NCBI RefSeq assembly: GCF_020686945.1
Contig: NZ_JAJEPR010000015.1
Coordinates: 1-64,000 of the forward strand
Direction: 5' to 3'
DNA: 64,000 nucleotides
Source of the DNA: Limivivens faecihominis
GTDB taxonomy: Bacteria > Bacillota > Clostridia > Lachnospirales > Lachnospiraceae
This document shows positions 25,414-34,509 of the stretch, in pieces (position 1 is the stretch's first letter; each line of letters opens with the position of its first letter). The position numbers were made by a program, and so were the translations under genes. Under the pieces are notes generated by a model. That model worked only from the letters and a program-made list of their open reading frames with translations. It was not told the DNA's origin and did no database searches.

Positions 25414-26952
25414 ATGAAAAAAAAGAAAGTGATCGCCGGGGTAGTTCTGGTGGCTGTCATTGCCGCAGGCGGCTCCGGAGTCGTTGTCTGGAAAAGGGTC
25501 CAGGACGGAACGCTTGAGCTGTCCTTTTTGAAAAAATCAGATAAAACGGAAGGCAGCGTCTATGTGGACTCTGTCGAGAAGATATTGAATCCTGACGTGA
25601 GCGGAACCAATCAGCGGTTTAGCGGTGTCATTGAGCCTCAGAAAACCTGGAAGATCGAGGCCTCCAGCGATAAAAAGATCAAGGAGATCTATGTGGCGGA
25701 GGGAGATCAGGTAAAGGCCGGACAGGATCTTTTCACCTATGATACCTCAGAGGCAGAGGAGAACCTGGTGGACGCTCAGATCGAGCTGGATCGCTTAAAT
25801 TCCGATATCGAGACCACCCAGAAGCAGATCGACACGATGAATAAAGAGCTGGCCAATGTCAAGGATGAGGATCAGCGTCTGGAGTACACAAACCTGATCC
25901 AGACCAAGGAAAATTCCCTGAAGAAGAGCCAGTACGACCTGAAAAAACAGAACGTCACTATTGAGCAGTTGAAAAATACGATTGCGAACGCCACCGTGCA
26001 GTCCGAGATGGACGGTATTGTCAAGAGTATCAACGAGGATGCCGGCAGTTCTTCATATGGATACAGCAGCAATGATGACAGCAATGCCTTCATGACGATT
26101 CTTTCTGCCGGAAACTACCGGGTAAAGGCCACTGCCAATGAACAGAACCGGAGCGCAGTGCAGGCAGGTCTTCCGGTCATCGTTCATTCCAGAGTCAACG
26201 ACGACGAGACCTGGAGCGGCACGATGGGCAGTCTGGACACAGAGAAGACGGCCCAGAACAACAACGACAACTATAATTATGGAAGCAGTTCCAACGACAG
26301 TTCCAGCAGCAATTACAATTTCTATGTGGAGCTGGATGATTCCAGCGACCTGATTCTTGGACAGCACGTCTATGTGGAGATCGACAACGGCCAGTATAAG
26401 CATCAGGATGGCGTATGGCTGAACAGCTACTATATTATACAGAATGGCGACGGCACGGGTTATGTCTGGGCTGCCGATTCTCAGGATAAGATGGAGGAGC
26501 GGAAGGTGACTTTGGGCGAATACGACGAGGAGCTGGATCTCTATGAGATCACGGACGGCCTCACCAGAGAGGATTACATCGCCTTCCCATCCTCTGATAT
26601 TCAGGCAGGCATGACGGCGGAGCGGAACATCGACAATGCCACAATTGGAACCGGAGCAGCGAGCGCTACAGGCATCGGTGACGGAGAAACCTATATTGGC
26701 GGCGACTACAGTGGCTACAGCGATTACAGCGAGGACGACGGACTCTATGACAGCGGTGATTACAGCCTGGATGAGACCGGAGAAGAATATCTGGATACCG
26801 GGGACGGCAATGTTGACGATCTGAGCGGGGACGAAGCTTATTACGACGACGGCGTTTATACGGATGACGGAGAGCTTCTGGATGACAGTGCAGACGACGG
26901 TGTCACAAATCTTGACGGCGAGGAAGAGACCGCTGCTTCTGGGGAGGAATAA
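25414..26952 (+). CDS. Membrane fusion (adaptor) protein of an ABC transporter, MacA-like
   Basis: 512 residues. An N-terminal membrane anchor (residues 5-27) is followed by a lipoyl-like half (VYVAEGDQVKAGQDLFTYD), a coiled-coil hairpin (about 115-195), the second lipoyl half (SEMDGIVKSINEDAG) and beta-barrel domains interrupted by Ser/Asn-rich stretches. From about 425 the protein becomes an acidic tail rich in Asp, Tyr, Ser and Gly. With no outer membrane, such adaptors work with a MacB-type permease at the cell surface. It is followed after three bases by the ATPase. Substrate unknown; peptides or antimicrobials are plausible from related systems. Confidence 0.85.
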   Translation: MKKKKVIAGVVLVAVIAAGGSGVVVWKRVQDGTLELSFLKKSDKTEGSVYVDSVEKILNPDVSGTNQRFSGVIEPQKTWKIEASSDKKIKEIYVAEGDQVKAGQDLFTYDTSEAEENLVDAQIELDRLNSDIETTQKQIDTMNKELANVKDEDQRLEYTNLIQTKENSLKKSQYDLKKQNVTIEQLKNTIANATVQSEMDGIVKSINEDAGSSSYGYSSNDDSNAFMTILSAGNYRVKATANEQNRSAVQAGLPVIVHSRVNDDETWSGTMGSLDTEKTAQNNNDNYNYGSSSNDSSSSNYNFYVELDDSSDLILGQHVYVEIDNGQYKHQDGVWLNSYYIIQNGDGTGYVWAADSQDKMEERKVTLGEYDEELDLYEITDGLTREDYIAFPSSDIQAGMTAERNIDNATIGTGAASATGIGDGETYIGGDYSGYSDYSEDDGLYDSGDYSLDETGEEYLDTGDGNVDDLSGDEAYYDDGVYTDDGELLDDSADDGVTNLDGEEETAASGEE

Positions 26953-26955
26953 ACC

Positions 26956-27645
26956 TTGATTTTGGAAATGCATCATATTTATAAAGATTATTATCCCGGA
27001 AACATAGTGGTGCCGGTGCTGAAAGATGTGAATCTGAATGTGGAAGAGGGCGAGTACCTGGCTATCATGGGACCTTCCGGTTCCGGAAAATCCACACTGA
27101 TGAATATCATTGGCTGTCTCGATAAACCCACCAAGGGCGATTTCAAGCTGGACGGTCTGGATATCCTGAACCTGAGCGAAAATGCTCTGGCGGATGTCCG
27201 CCTGAAAAAACTCGGCTTCGTCTTTCAGAACTTCCAGCTGCTTCCCCGGCAGACCGCTGTGGAGAATGTAGCCCTTCCCCTGATTTATGCAGGGGTGGGA
27301 AAAAGAGAACGGCTGAAACGGGCGGCGGCGGCCCTCGATAAAGTAGGGCTTTCTGACCGAATAAATTTCGTTCCGAACCAGCTGTCCGGAGGTCAGAAGC
27401 AGCGAGTTGCCATTGCCCGGGCCATGGTAAACCAGCCAAAGATCCTGCTGGCGGACGAGCCCACCGGAGCATTGGATTCCAAGTCCAGCGCCCAGGTTAT
27501 GGATCTGTTTACCACACTGAATCAGGAAGGCGTGACGGTGATCATGATCACCCATGACAGCCATGTCGCCGGATTCGCGAAACGGAGAGTCGATATCTTC
27601 GATGGTGAGATATCGGAATATAAGCCTCAGGAGGTGACGCTGTGA
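26956..27645 (+). CDS. ABC transporter ATP-binding protein, MacB/LolD type
   Basis: 229 residues with Walker A GPSGSGKST, the Q-loop FVFQNFQLLP, the signature LSGGQKQR, Walker B ILLADEPTGALD and the switch His in MITHD. This is the MacB-type ATPase of mechanotransmission ABC systems. The start is TTG at 26956, eight bases after GGGGAGG; an ATG four codons later is too far from that site. It overlaps the next gene by GTGA. It works with the permease at 30726-31991. Confidence 0.93.
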   Translation: MILEMHHIYKDYYPGNIVVPVLKDVNLNVEEGEYLAIMGPSGSGKSTLMNIIGCLDKPTKGDFKLDGLDILNLSENALADVRLKKLGFVFQNFQLLPRQTAVENVALPLIYAGVGKRERLKRAAAALDKVGLSDRINFVPNQLSGGQKQRVAIARAMVNQPKILLADEPTGALDSKSSAQVMDLFTTLNQEGVTVIMITHDSHVAGFAKRRVDIFDGEISEYKPQEVTL

Positions 27646-30600
27646 AAAAGCGTACGATCATACTAATCACAATTTTCTCGCTGGCGGCAGTAGGCGGTGG
27701 AGGATACGGCATCTACCACCTGGTCAAAAACGGAGGAAGTCCGGTGGAGGTGACTTCCGTGGCCAACTTAAACCAGGGGTACTGGGGAAGTGAGACCAGC
27801 TCCAGCGGAACCATCACATCCAAAGCCAATCAGGAAGTCCATCTGGATTCCAATAATGTCATCAATCAGGTCTATGTAAAAGAAGGCGATAAAGTCAAAG
27901 TGGGAGACAAGCTTCTCTCCTACGACACGACCCTTCTGGAGCTGAATCTGGAATCCTACCAGCTGGAAGGAAAATCCATCGAACTGGAGATCAAGGGAGC
28001 AGAAAAGGATCTGAAGAAGCTGAAGAGTATCACACCGGTGGCGGATAGTTCTTCCTCTACCTCATCGGATCTTTCCAACTTGGAAAATGATGACAGCGGA
28101 AGCTATTTGGATTCTGACAGCGTGATCGATGATCAGGCGAAAGCAATCCTGAATCCGATGAATCTGACCGCAGCGGCAGAGGGCGGAGAAGAAACACCGA
28201 CGCCTGAAACGGCAGCAGCAGAGACAGCAGCGCCGGAAACGCAGGCGCCAGAGACAAGCCCGGCAAGCCCGGAAACGACAGTGCCGGAAACATCAGCACC
28301 GGAAACACAGGCGCCAGAGACGGCAGCACCGGAAACACAGGCAGCAGAGACAGCGGTACCGGAAACAAAAGCATCGGAAACGACAGCGCCAGAACCATCA
28401 TCTGCCGGGGCTGCGGCCGTACAGGCTCAGGAAGCAGAAAGTTCTGATATGATCACACTGGATCCGTCATCAGGAAACGGACTGGGCGGAAATGATCCCG
28501 CACCTGCGGTCAAGACGGAGGATAAGATCCTTAAAATGCTGACTTATCGGAGCAAACCCTTAGAGGGAGACGGGACAAAAGAAAATCCCTATGTGTTTCT
28601 CTGTGCAGACGGAGCGGTGATCCAGGGCTCTTTCTTAAATAAGATCCTGGGCTTTGTAGAAGACGGTTCTGTAAGAGAAGGCGGCGGAATGACAGAGGAT
28701 GGCCAGGGCTGTTACGCCAGACTGGAGATCCGGAAAGGAAACCAGACCGAGGGAGAGGTCCTAAGCACCCTTGATATCGACGGAACAAAGGAGACCGACA
28801 AGGCGTTTGCTAAAGACACCAAATGGCGTTTTGCCGCCAAAGGCGTACAGCTTCCGGCAAACGAGGAAGAGGGTGACGGAAGCCGCCTGACGGCCAAAGA
28901 CGGAGCGGACTTCTGGACCGAGACTATCTCCGATGAGGTGAAAAATGCCACCTCCGAGAGCGAGACCGGTTCCAGTGATGTTACGGATATTGTGATCGGC
29001 GGAGACGGGAGCGAATCTGGAAACACGAGTGAGACCGGCAGCAGTGAGACCGCGGCTTCCGAGACAAACGGGACGGAAACTCCCGGCACAGAAACCGAGA
29101 CTCCTGTGACAGAATCAGAAACGCCGCCGACTGAGACTTCCGCTACAGAAACGTCAGCAACGGAAACAGAAACTCCGGGAAGCGAGACAAATGCGACCGA
29201 GGCCCCGGCTACTGAGACCGAAGAGCCTGTGACAGAACCGGAAACGCCTGTCACGGAGCCGACAACAGAGACCGAGCCGACTACGGAAACAGAACCGGCC
29301 ACCGAGACGGAAACTCCTGCTACAGAACCGGCCACCGAGGAGCCGGAGCCCTCTCCGCTTGAGCGAATCAAGGCAAAGAAGGTCCTGACCTATAATACGA
29401 AGCCTTACAGAGGCGAAGGTACCAAGGAGAATCCCTATGTGTTCTTCTGCGCAGACGGAGCGGTGATCCGGGCATCCTTTATGAACCGGATCCTGGGCTT
29501 TAATGAGGCCGGAACCTCCAGAAAGAATGGAGGAATGAAGGGAGACGGGGAAGGCTGCTATGCAGTTCTTGAGATCCGCGAAGGCGACGAGATGTCCGGC
29601 GGTTTTATCAAATCCCTTCTCATCCGCGGCACCACTCCTACCGAAAAAGCCTTTGCCCCGGATCTCAGCTGGATCTTTACGACCTCCGGGCTGCAGAAGG
29701 TAGTTCCGGAGCTTCCGGATGAAACAGAAGAAACGGAGACGGAAAGTGATGACTGGTATGACCCGCCCTGGGATGATAACAACGGTGACAGCTATACGGC
29801 ATCAGAACTGAAGAAGGCAATCGAGGATAAAGAAAAGGAAATCAAGGATCTGCAGCTGAATCAGAGAGAGAATACCCTGAAAATCGAAAAAACTCAGCGT
29901 GAGATCGACGACTCCACCGTCACCAGCAGTATCCATGGAGTGGTAAAGAGCGTGGGAGACCCCGCCATCGGTGAGGTGGATGGAAAAGCCTTTATCCTTG
30001 TCACCAGCGATTCCGGCCTTTATGTTCAGGGAACCCTGAGTGAGTCGGATCTCGGAAAAGTCAAGGTTGGAAGCAGGATCAGCGGTTATTCCTATGAATC
30101 TTATACTTCTTTTACCGCGGAAATCACGGAGATCTCCAAATATCCTACCACTTCCCAGAGCTACTGGTCCAGTGATATGAATCCGAATGCCTCCAGTTAT
30201 CCGTTCCTGGCATATATTGAGAATGCGGACGGCCTTTCCGATTATGAATATGCGGAGCTGAAGATTGAAGAAGATGCCAGTACCTCCGCAGACAGTATTT
30301 ACATTGATAAAATGTATATCCGAAAGGAAAACGGCCAGAGTTATGTATACATCAAAGGAGAAGACGGTCTGTTGAAAAAACAGTATGTCCGCACCGGAAA
30401 GACTCTTTACGGCAGCACCATTGAGGTCAAAGAAGGTCTGAGTATCGATGATGCGATTGCTTTTCCATATGGAAAAAATGTCAAAGAGGGAGCGAAGACC
30501 AAGGTAGCGAGCGAGTATGCAGACGATGAGGATGACAACTCCTCTGGAATGGAGAATTATGACAGCGGAATGGACAATATAGACGGCGAAAACTATGACG

Positions 30601-30674
30601 AGGGCAATTACGACGAAGGATCCTATGAGGAAGGGTCCTACGAGGAAGGCGCCTATGAGGAAGCGGTTTATTGA
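27642..30674 (+). CDS. Membrane fusion protein with giant insertion in the coiled-coil hairpin
   Basis: 1010 residues, more than twice the usual adaptor length. The N-terminus has a membrane anchor (5-25), a lipoyl half (VYVKEGDKVKVGDKLLSYD) and the first coiled-coil helix to about 128. The return helix resumes at about 722 (SELKKAIEDKEKEIKDLQ), followed by the other lipoyl half and the beta domains. Between them lie two copies of an unrecognised domain (about 299-404 and 580-686, roughly 57 percent identical; shared YVF-CADGAVI and GCYA-LEIR), joined by Thr/Glu/Pro-rich segments. The C-terminus is an acidic Glu/Tyr/Gly repeat tail. GTG 27642 overlaps the ATPase stop and follows CAGGAGGTG. 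The insertion sits at the hairpin tip, so the domains would project outward on tethers. Confidence 0.85.
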   Translation: MKKRTIILITIFSLAAVGGGGYGIYHLVKNGGSPVEVTSVANLNQGYWGSETSSSGTITSKANQEVHLDSNNVINQVYVKEGDKVKVGDKLLSYDTTLLELNLESYQLEGKSIELEIKGAEKDLKKLKSITPVADSSSSTSSDLSNLENDDSGSYLDSDSVIDDQAKAILNPMNLTAAAEGGEETPTPETAAAETAAPETQAPETSPASPETTVPETSAPETQAPETAAPETQAAETAVPETKASETTAPEPSSAGAAAVQAQEAESSDMITLDPSSGNGLGGNDPAPAVKTEDKILKMLTYRSKPLEGDGTKENPYVFLCADGAVIQGSFLNKILGFVEDGSVREGGGMTEDGQGCYARLEIRKGNQTEGEVLSTLDIDGTKETDKAFAKDTKWRFAAKGVQLPANEEEGDGSRLTAKDGADFWTETISDEVKNATSESETGSSDVTDIVIGGDGSESGNTSETGSSETAASETNGTETPGTETETPVTESETPPTETSATETSATETETPGSETNATEAPATETEEPVTEPETPVTEPTTETEPTTETEPATETETPATEPATEEPEPSPLERIKAKKVLTYNTKPYRGEGTKENPYVFFCADGAVIRASFMNRILGFNEAGTSRKNGGMKGDGEGCYAVLEIREGDEMSGGFIKSLLIRGTTPTEKAFAPDLSWIFTTSGLQKVVPELPDETEETETESDDWYDPPWDDNNGDSYTASELKKAIEDKEKEIKDLQLNQRENTLKIEKTQREIDDSTVTSSIHGVVKSVGDPAIGEVDGKAFILVTSDSGLYVQGTLSESDLGKVKVGSRISGYSYESYTSFTAEITEISKYPTTSQSYWSSDMNPNASSYPFLAYIENADGLSDYEYAELKIEEDASTSADSIYIDKMYIRKENGQSYVYIKGEDGLLKKQYVRTGKTLYGSTIEVKEGLSIDDAIAFPYGKNVKEGAKTKVASEYADDEDDNSSGMENYDSGMDNIDGENYDEGNYDEGSYEEGSYEEGAYEEAVY
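28536..28855 (+). repeat. Inserted domain, copy A (in the fusion protein)
   Basis: Encodes residues of about 299-404. It aligns without gaps to copy B at 29379-29700 with about 62 of 108 residues identical. The DNA is also very similar over the CADGAVI segment, which suggests a fairly recent duplication. Confidence 0.8.
29379..29700 (+). repeat. Inserted domain, copy B (in the fusion protein)
   Basis: Encodes residues of about 580-686, matching copy A. It begins with VLTYNTKPYRGEGTKENPY and ends near FTTSGLQ. Family not recognised. Confidence 0.8.
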
Positions 30675-30725
30675 TCCGGTTAAGTCAAAATTCCATCGCC
30701 AGAGGCGATTTTCGGAGGTAGAAAA

Positions 30726-31991
30726 GTGTTAGAAAATATAAGATTATCCTTTCAGGGAGTCTGGTCCCACAAGATGCGTTCTCTTCTGACGATGCTCGGT
30801 ATCATCATCGGTATCGCATCCATCATCGCCATTGCGTCCACGATTCAGGGAACTAATGAGCAGCTGAAGCAGAACCTTCTGGGAGCAGGAAATAATACGG
30901 TAAACGTAAAACTCTGCCGGTCCGATTCGGAATATGAATTTGACGATTATACCGGCATCCCGGCCGGCGTCCCGGTCTTTACCGAGAGCGACCGGGAAAA
31001 AATGCTGGCTGTGGAGGGCGTGGAAGATATCACTTTTTACACCAGCCGGAGCTATTCCAGCGACGTCTGGTATCAGAACACGAATCTCCAGGGTGCGTCC
31101 ATCATGGGTATCGACAACCATTATTTCAATACCTGCGGTTATGAGATCCGGACAGGAAGATCCTTCCTCGACAAAGATTACACGGATTTCCGCCGCGTAG
31201 CGATTCTGGATGACACCGCGGCCACAAGCCTTTTCCAGGAAGACAGCCCTTTAGGAAAAACCATTGAGTTTGGCGGCACTCCCTACATTGTCATCGGCGT
31301 AGCCCAGAAAAAGGATGAATACCAGCCCGTCATCAATTCCATCGACGAGTACAATAGCTTGATGGGCGATTCCGACAGCAGCGGCGTAGTTTACATTCCT
31401 TCTGCGGATTGGGGAATCTCCTTCCAATATGATGAGCCGATGAATATCGTCATCAAGGCGGCCAATACGGACTATATGAAAACCGTGGGAAAAGATGTGA
31501 AGAACATTGCCAACGCTCTTTTAAGCGTAGGAAATAATTCAGATATCAAATACAAGGCAGATAAGATGATCGAGAAGATCGAGGAAGAGCAGAAGATGAA
31601 CACCGCTGCTAACCAGCAGCTCATCTGGATCGCCGGTATTTCTCTTCTGGTCGGTGGCATCGGCGTTATGAACATCATGCTCGTGACCGTCACCGAGAGA
31701 ACCAGCGAGATTGGTCTTAAGAAGGCTATCGGAGCCAAGAAAAAGAGGATTCTGGCCCAGTTCCTCACCGAGGCGGCCGTGCTCACCAGTATGGGAGGCA
31801 TCATCGGTGTCGTCGTGGGAAATATACTGGCGAAGGTTATATCCAACATGACGGATACGCCGACAGCCATCAGCATTCCCGTTATCGTGGTTTCCGTGGT
31901 ATTCTCCATGCTCATCGGTATCCTGTTCGGTCTCCTTCCTTCCATCAAGGCGGCTAACCTGAATCCCATCGATGCCTTGCGTCACGAGTAA
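30726..31991 (+). CDS. ABC transporter permease, MacB type
   Basis: 421 residues with the MacB layout: an N-terminal helix (about 17-40), a large extracellular MacB_PCD domain (about 45-285) and the FtsX domain with three C-terminal helices (about 295-410; TERTSEIGLKKAIGA marks the coupling region). The start is GTG 30726, behind GGAGG at 30714-30718. A small hairpin (ATCGCC-AGA-GGCGAT) lies just before the binding site. Last gene of the operon. With the ATPase and two adaptors it should form an outward-acting mechanotransmission pump. Confidence 0.92.
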   Translation: MLENIRLSFQGVWSHKMRSLLTMLGIIIGIASIIAIASTIQGTNEQLKQNLLGAGNNTVNVKLCRSDSEYEFDDYTGIPAGVPVFTESDREKMLAVEGVEDITFYTSRSYSSDVWYQNTNLQGASIMGIDNHYFNTCGYEIRTGRSFLDKDYTDFRRVAILDDTAATSLFQEDSPLGKTIEFGGTPYIVIGVAQKKDEYQPVINSIDEYNSLMGDSDSSGVVYIPSADWGISFQYDEPMNIVIKAANTDYMKTVGKDVKNIANALLSVGNNSDIKYKADKMIEKIEEEQKMNTAANQQLIWIAGISLLVGGIGVMNIMLVTVTERTSEIGLKKAIGAKKKRILAQFLTEAAVLTSMGGIIGVVVGNILAKVISNMTDTPTAISIPVIVVSVVFSMLIGILFGLLPSIKAANLNPIDALRHE

Positions 31992-31999
31992 GCATTTTT

Positions 32000-32034
32000 C
32001 AGCTCTCCGGAAATTCACCGGGGAGCTGTTTTTT
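32000..32034 (+). terminator. Terminator of the MacAB-like operon
   Basis: CAGCTCTCCGG at 32000-32010 pairs with CCGGGGAGCTG at 32018-32028, then TTTTTT. Confidence 0.85.
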
Positions 32035-32057
32035 GCAGAAAAACGGAAAAAAGGGGC

Positions 32058-32086
32058 TTGCGAAACGCCCCGATCCGTGTTATACT
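32058..32086 (+). promoter_or_regulatory. Promoter of rpsB-tsf
   Basis: TTGCGA at 32058-32063 and TATACT at 32081-32086, spacer 17. About 105 bases of leader follow, which could host ribosomal-protein feedback, although I recognise no motif. Confidence 0.7.
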
Positions 32087-32195
32087 GCCATAGTCTAAAA
32101 TAAAACACGCATGCGGATTCCGAGGACGGTGCCCGAAGAGGTTTCCAAGGAAGAATAAAACATGCGGAAGAACAAAACCAAAGGAGATAAAAGAC

Positions 32196-32939
32196 ATGAG
32201 CGTTATTTCAATGAAACAGTTACTCGAAGCCGGCGTACATTTTGGTCATCAGACCAGAAGATGGAACCCCAAAATGGCTCCCTACATCTACACCGAGAGA
32301 AACGGCATCTACATCATCGACCTTCAGAAATCTGTAGGAATGGTTGACACCGCATACAAGGCAGTATTTGATATCGCTGCTGAGGGTGGAAACATCCTTT
32401 TCGTTGGTACCAAGAAACAGGCTCAGGACGCTGTAAAGACCGAGGCTGAGCGCTGCGGAATGTACTATGTAAATGAGAGATGGCTCGGCGGAATGCTGAC
32501 CAACTTCAAGACTATCCAGAGCCGTATCAATCGTCTGAAAGAGATCGAGACCATGGAGCAGGACGGTACTTTCGACGTACTGCCGAAGAAAGAGGTTATC
32601 GCTCTTCGCAAAGAGATGGACAAACTGCAGAAGAACCTGGGCGGAATCAAAGATATGAAGAAGATTCCGGATGCTATCTTCGTAGTAGATCCGAAAAAAG
32701 AGAGAATCTGCGTACAGGAAGCTCATACCCTGGGTATTCCGCTGATCGGTATCGCTGATACCAACTGCGATCCGGAAGAGCTGGACTATGTAATCCCGGG
32801 TAACGACGATGCAATCCGTGCCGTAAAACTGATCGTTTCCAAGATGGCAGACGCTGTTATCGAGGCAAATCAGGGTGCCGAGGAAGAAGTTTACGAGGGA
32901 ACCGATGTGGAGACCGAGGAAGCACCGGTAGAAGAGTAA
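32196..32939 (+). CDS. rpsB: 30S ribosomal protein S2
   Basis: 247 residues with the canonical start (SVISMKQLLEAGVHFGHQ), RWNPKMAPYIYTERNGIYIIDL, the WLGGMLTNF segment and PLIGIADTNCDP. An acidic tail of about 25 residues ends the protein. AAAGGAGA precedes ATG 32196. It is transcribed with tsf. The usual downstream partners pyrH-frr are found 26 kb further on. Confidence 0.97.
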   Translation: MSVISMKQLLEAGVHFGHQTRRWNPKMAPYIYTERNGIYIIDLQKSVGMVDTAYKAVFDIAAEGGNILFVGTKKQAQDAVKTEAERCGMYYVNERWLGGMLTNFKTIQSRINRLKEIETMEQDGTFDVLPKKEVIALRKEMDKLQKNLGGIKDMKKIPDAIFVVDPKKERICVQEAHTLGIPLIGIADTNCDPEELDYVIPGNDDAIRAVKLIVSKMADAVIEANQGAEEEVYEGTDVETEEAPVEE

Positions 32940-32966
32940 TCATCATACGACGGAGGGAATGTAAAA

Positions 32967-33905
32967 ATGGCTATTACAGCAGCAATGGTAAAAGAACTGA
33001 GAGAAATGACCGGCGCAGGCATGATGGACTGCAAAAAGGCTCTGACTGAGACCGACGGCGATATGGACAAAGCCGTTGAGTTCCTGAGAGAGAAAGGTCT
33101 TGCAAAGGCTCAGAAGAAAGCCAACAGAATCGCAGCTGAGGGTATCGTAGTTGACGTTGTAGCTGAGGACGGCAAGAGTGCAGTAGCCGTAGAGGTTAAC
33201 TCTGAGACCGACTTCGTTGCAAAGAACGAGAAATTCCGTAACTATGTAAAGACAGTTGCAGATCAGGCTCTGACCACCGAGGCAGCCGACATCGACGCTT
33301 TCCTGGCTGAGAAATGGCACCTGGATGAGAGCAAGACTGTAGCTGAGGAGCTGGCAGCTCAGATCGCTGTTATCGGCGAGAACCTGAAGATCCGTCGTTT
33401 CCAGCAGGTGAAAGAGGAGAACGGTTTCGTTGCTTCCTACATTCACGCTGGCGGAAAGATCGGTGTTCTGGTTGACGTTGTTACCGACGTGGTAAATGAC
33501 GAAGTTAAAGAGATGGCTAAGAACGTAGCTATGCAGGTAGCTGCTCTGAAACCGCTCTACACCAGCAGAGACGAGATCTCCGCAGACTATATCGCACATG
33601 AGAAAGAGATCCTTCTTGCTCAGATCAAAAACGATCCGAAAGAGTCTGCTAAACCGGAGAAGGTTATCGAGGGCATGATCAACGGCCGTGTAAACAAAGA
33701 GCTGAAAGAGATCTGCCTGCTTGACCAGGTTTATGTAAAAGCTGAGGACGGAAAACAGTCTGTAAAAGCATATGTTGACTCTGTAGCAAAAGCTGCAGGC
33801 GCTAACATCACCATCAAGGGCTTCGTTCGTTTCGAGACTGGTGAAGGCCTTGAGAAGAAGAACGAGGACTTCGCAGCAGAAGTTGCAAAACAGATGAACG
33901 CTTAA
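32967..33905 (+). CDS. tsf: Elongation factor Ts
   Basis: Nucleotide exchange factor for EF-Tu. It has an N-terminal UBA-like domain (VKELREMTGAGMMDCKKAL), the hallmark TDFVAKN and the two-subdomain core, 312 residues in all. ACGGAGGG lies upstream of ATG 32967, 27 bases after rpsB. Confidence 0.96.
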   Translation: MAITAAMVKELREMTGAGMMDCKKALTETDGDMDKAVEFLREKGLAKAQKKANRIAAEGIVVDVVAEDGKSAVAVEVNSETDFVAKNEKFRNYVKTVADQALTTEAADIDAFLAEKWHLDESKTVAEELAAQIAVIGENLKIRRFQQVKEENGFVASYIHAGGKIGVLVDVVTDVVNDEVKEMAKNVAMQVAALKPLYTSRDEISADYIAHEKEILLAQIKNDPKESAKPEKVIEGMINGRVNKELKEICLLDQVYVKAEDGKQSVKAYVDSVAKAAGANITIKGFVRFETGEGLEKKNEDFAAEVAKQMNA

Positions 33906-33934
33906 TTGGCACTGAACTGAAAAGTTGAATCAGG

Positions 33935-34000
33935 AAAGACTCCGGGAGTCTTGTGAACACTCTGTTCTGGAGTGTACATGGGATTCCAGGGGTCTTTTTT
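33935..34000 (+). terminator. Branched terminator or attenuator between tsf and the LeuD-like gene
   Basis: AAAGACTCCGGG at 33935-33946 pairs with CCAGGGGTCTTT at 33986-33997, ending in a run of T. Inside is the hairpin ACACTC (33957-33962) with GAGTGT (33970-33975). A competing small hairpin GACTCC/GGAGTC uses part of the left arm. Only 23 bases separate the T-run from the next start, leaving no room for a promoter after it. Confidence 0.6.
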
Positions 34001-34023
34001 CAAAAGAAAGAGGACACTGTCTT

Positions 34024-34509
34024 ATGGAAAAAGGAACGATCTTCAAATTTCATAACGATCTGGATACGGACCAGATCATCGCATCCCAGTACCTTTTGCT
34101 TCCAAATCTGGAGGAGATGAAGAGCCATACATTTGAGTCTCTGGATCCGGATTTCTCCAAAAAGGTAAAACCGGGCGATTTTGTCATCGGCGGTGAGAAT
34201 TTCGGCTGCGGCTCCTCAAGAGAGCAGGCCCCCGGCGTCTTGAAGGCTCTGGGCGTACAGGCTGTCATTGCCAAATCCTTTGCCCGGATCTTTTTCCGGA
34301 ATGCCATCAACATCGGACTTCCGGCCATCGTCTGCAAGGATCTTCCCGACGAGGTGAAGACCGGTGATACCATGGTTCTTCATATGTCTGAGGGAACTGC
34401 TGAGGCCAATGGAAAAACGTATTCCTGCACGAAGCTGCCGGAGTACATGCAGAACATACTGAATCAGGGCGGCCTGATCGCTTCTCTGAATCGGGAGGAG
34501 GAAGAATAA
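34024..34509 (+). CDS. Aconitase-superfamily small subunit (LeuD-like), first pair
   Basis: 161-residue swivel-domain subunit of a hydro-lyase of the isopropylmalate isomerase type. It shows DLDTDQIIASQYLLLP, GGENFGCGSSREQAPGVLKALG and AKSFARIFFRNAIN. The substrate-recognition loop after Tyr-Leu reads YLLL and lacks the arginine associated with homoaconitase, so an isopropylmalate- or methyl-substituted malate-like substrate is more likely. ATG 34024 is the start, preceded by AGAGGA; the frame is open further upstream through the terminator structure. It shares one base with the next gene (TAATG). Confidence 0.85.
   Translation: MEKGTIFKFHNDLDTDQIIASQYLLLPNLEEMKSHTFESLDPDFSKKVKPGDFVIGGENFGCGSSREQAPGVLKALGVQAVIAKSFARIFFRNAINIGLPAIVCKDLPDEVKTGDTMVLHMSEGTAEANGKTYSCTKLPEYMQNILNQGGLIASLNREEEE

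Noticed and set aside
33906..34023. T-box riboswitch before the LeuD-like gene
   Set aside because: The conserved AGGGTGG-type T-box sequence is absent.
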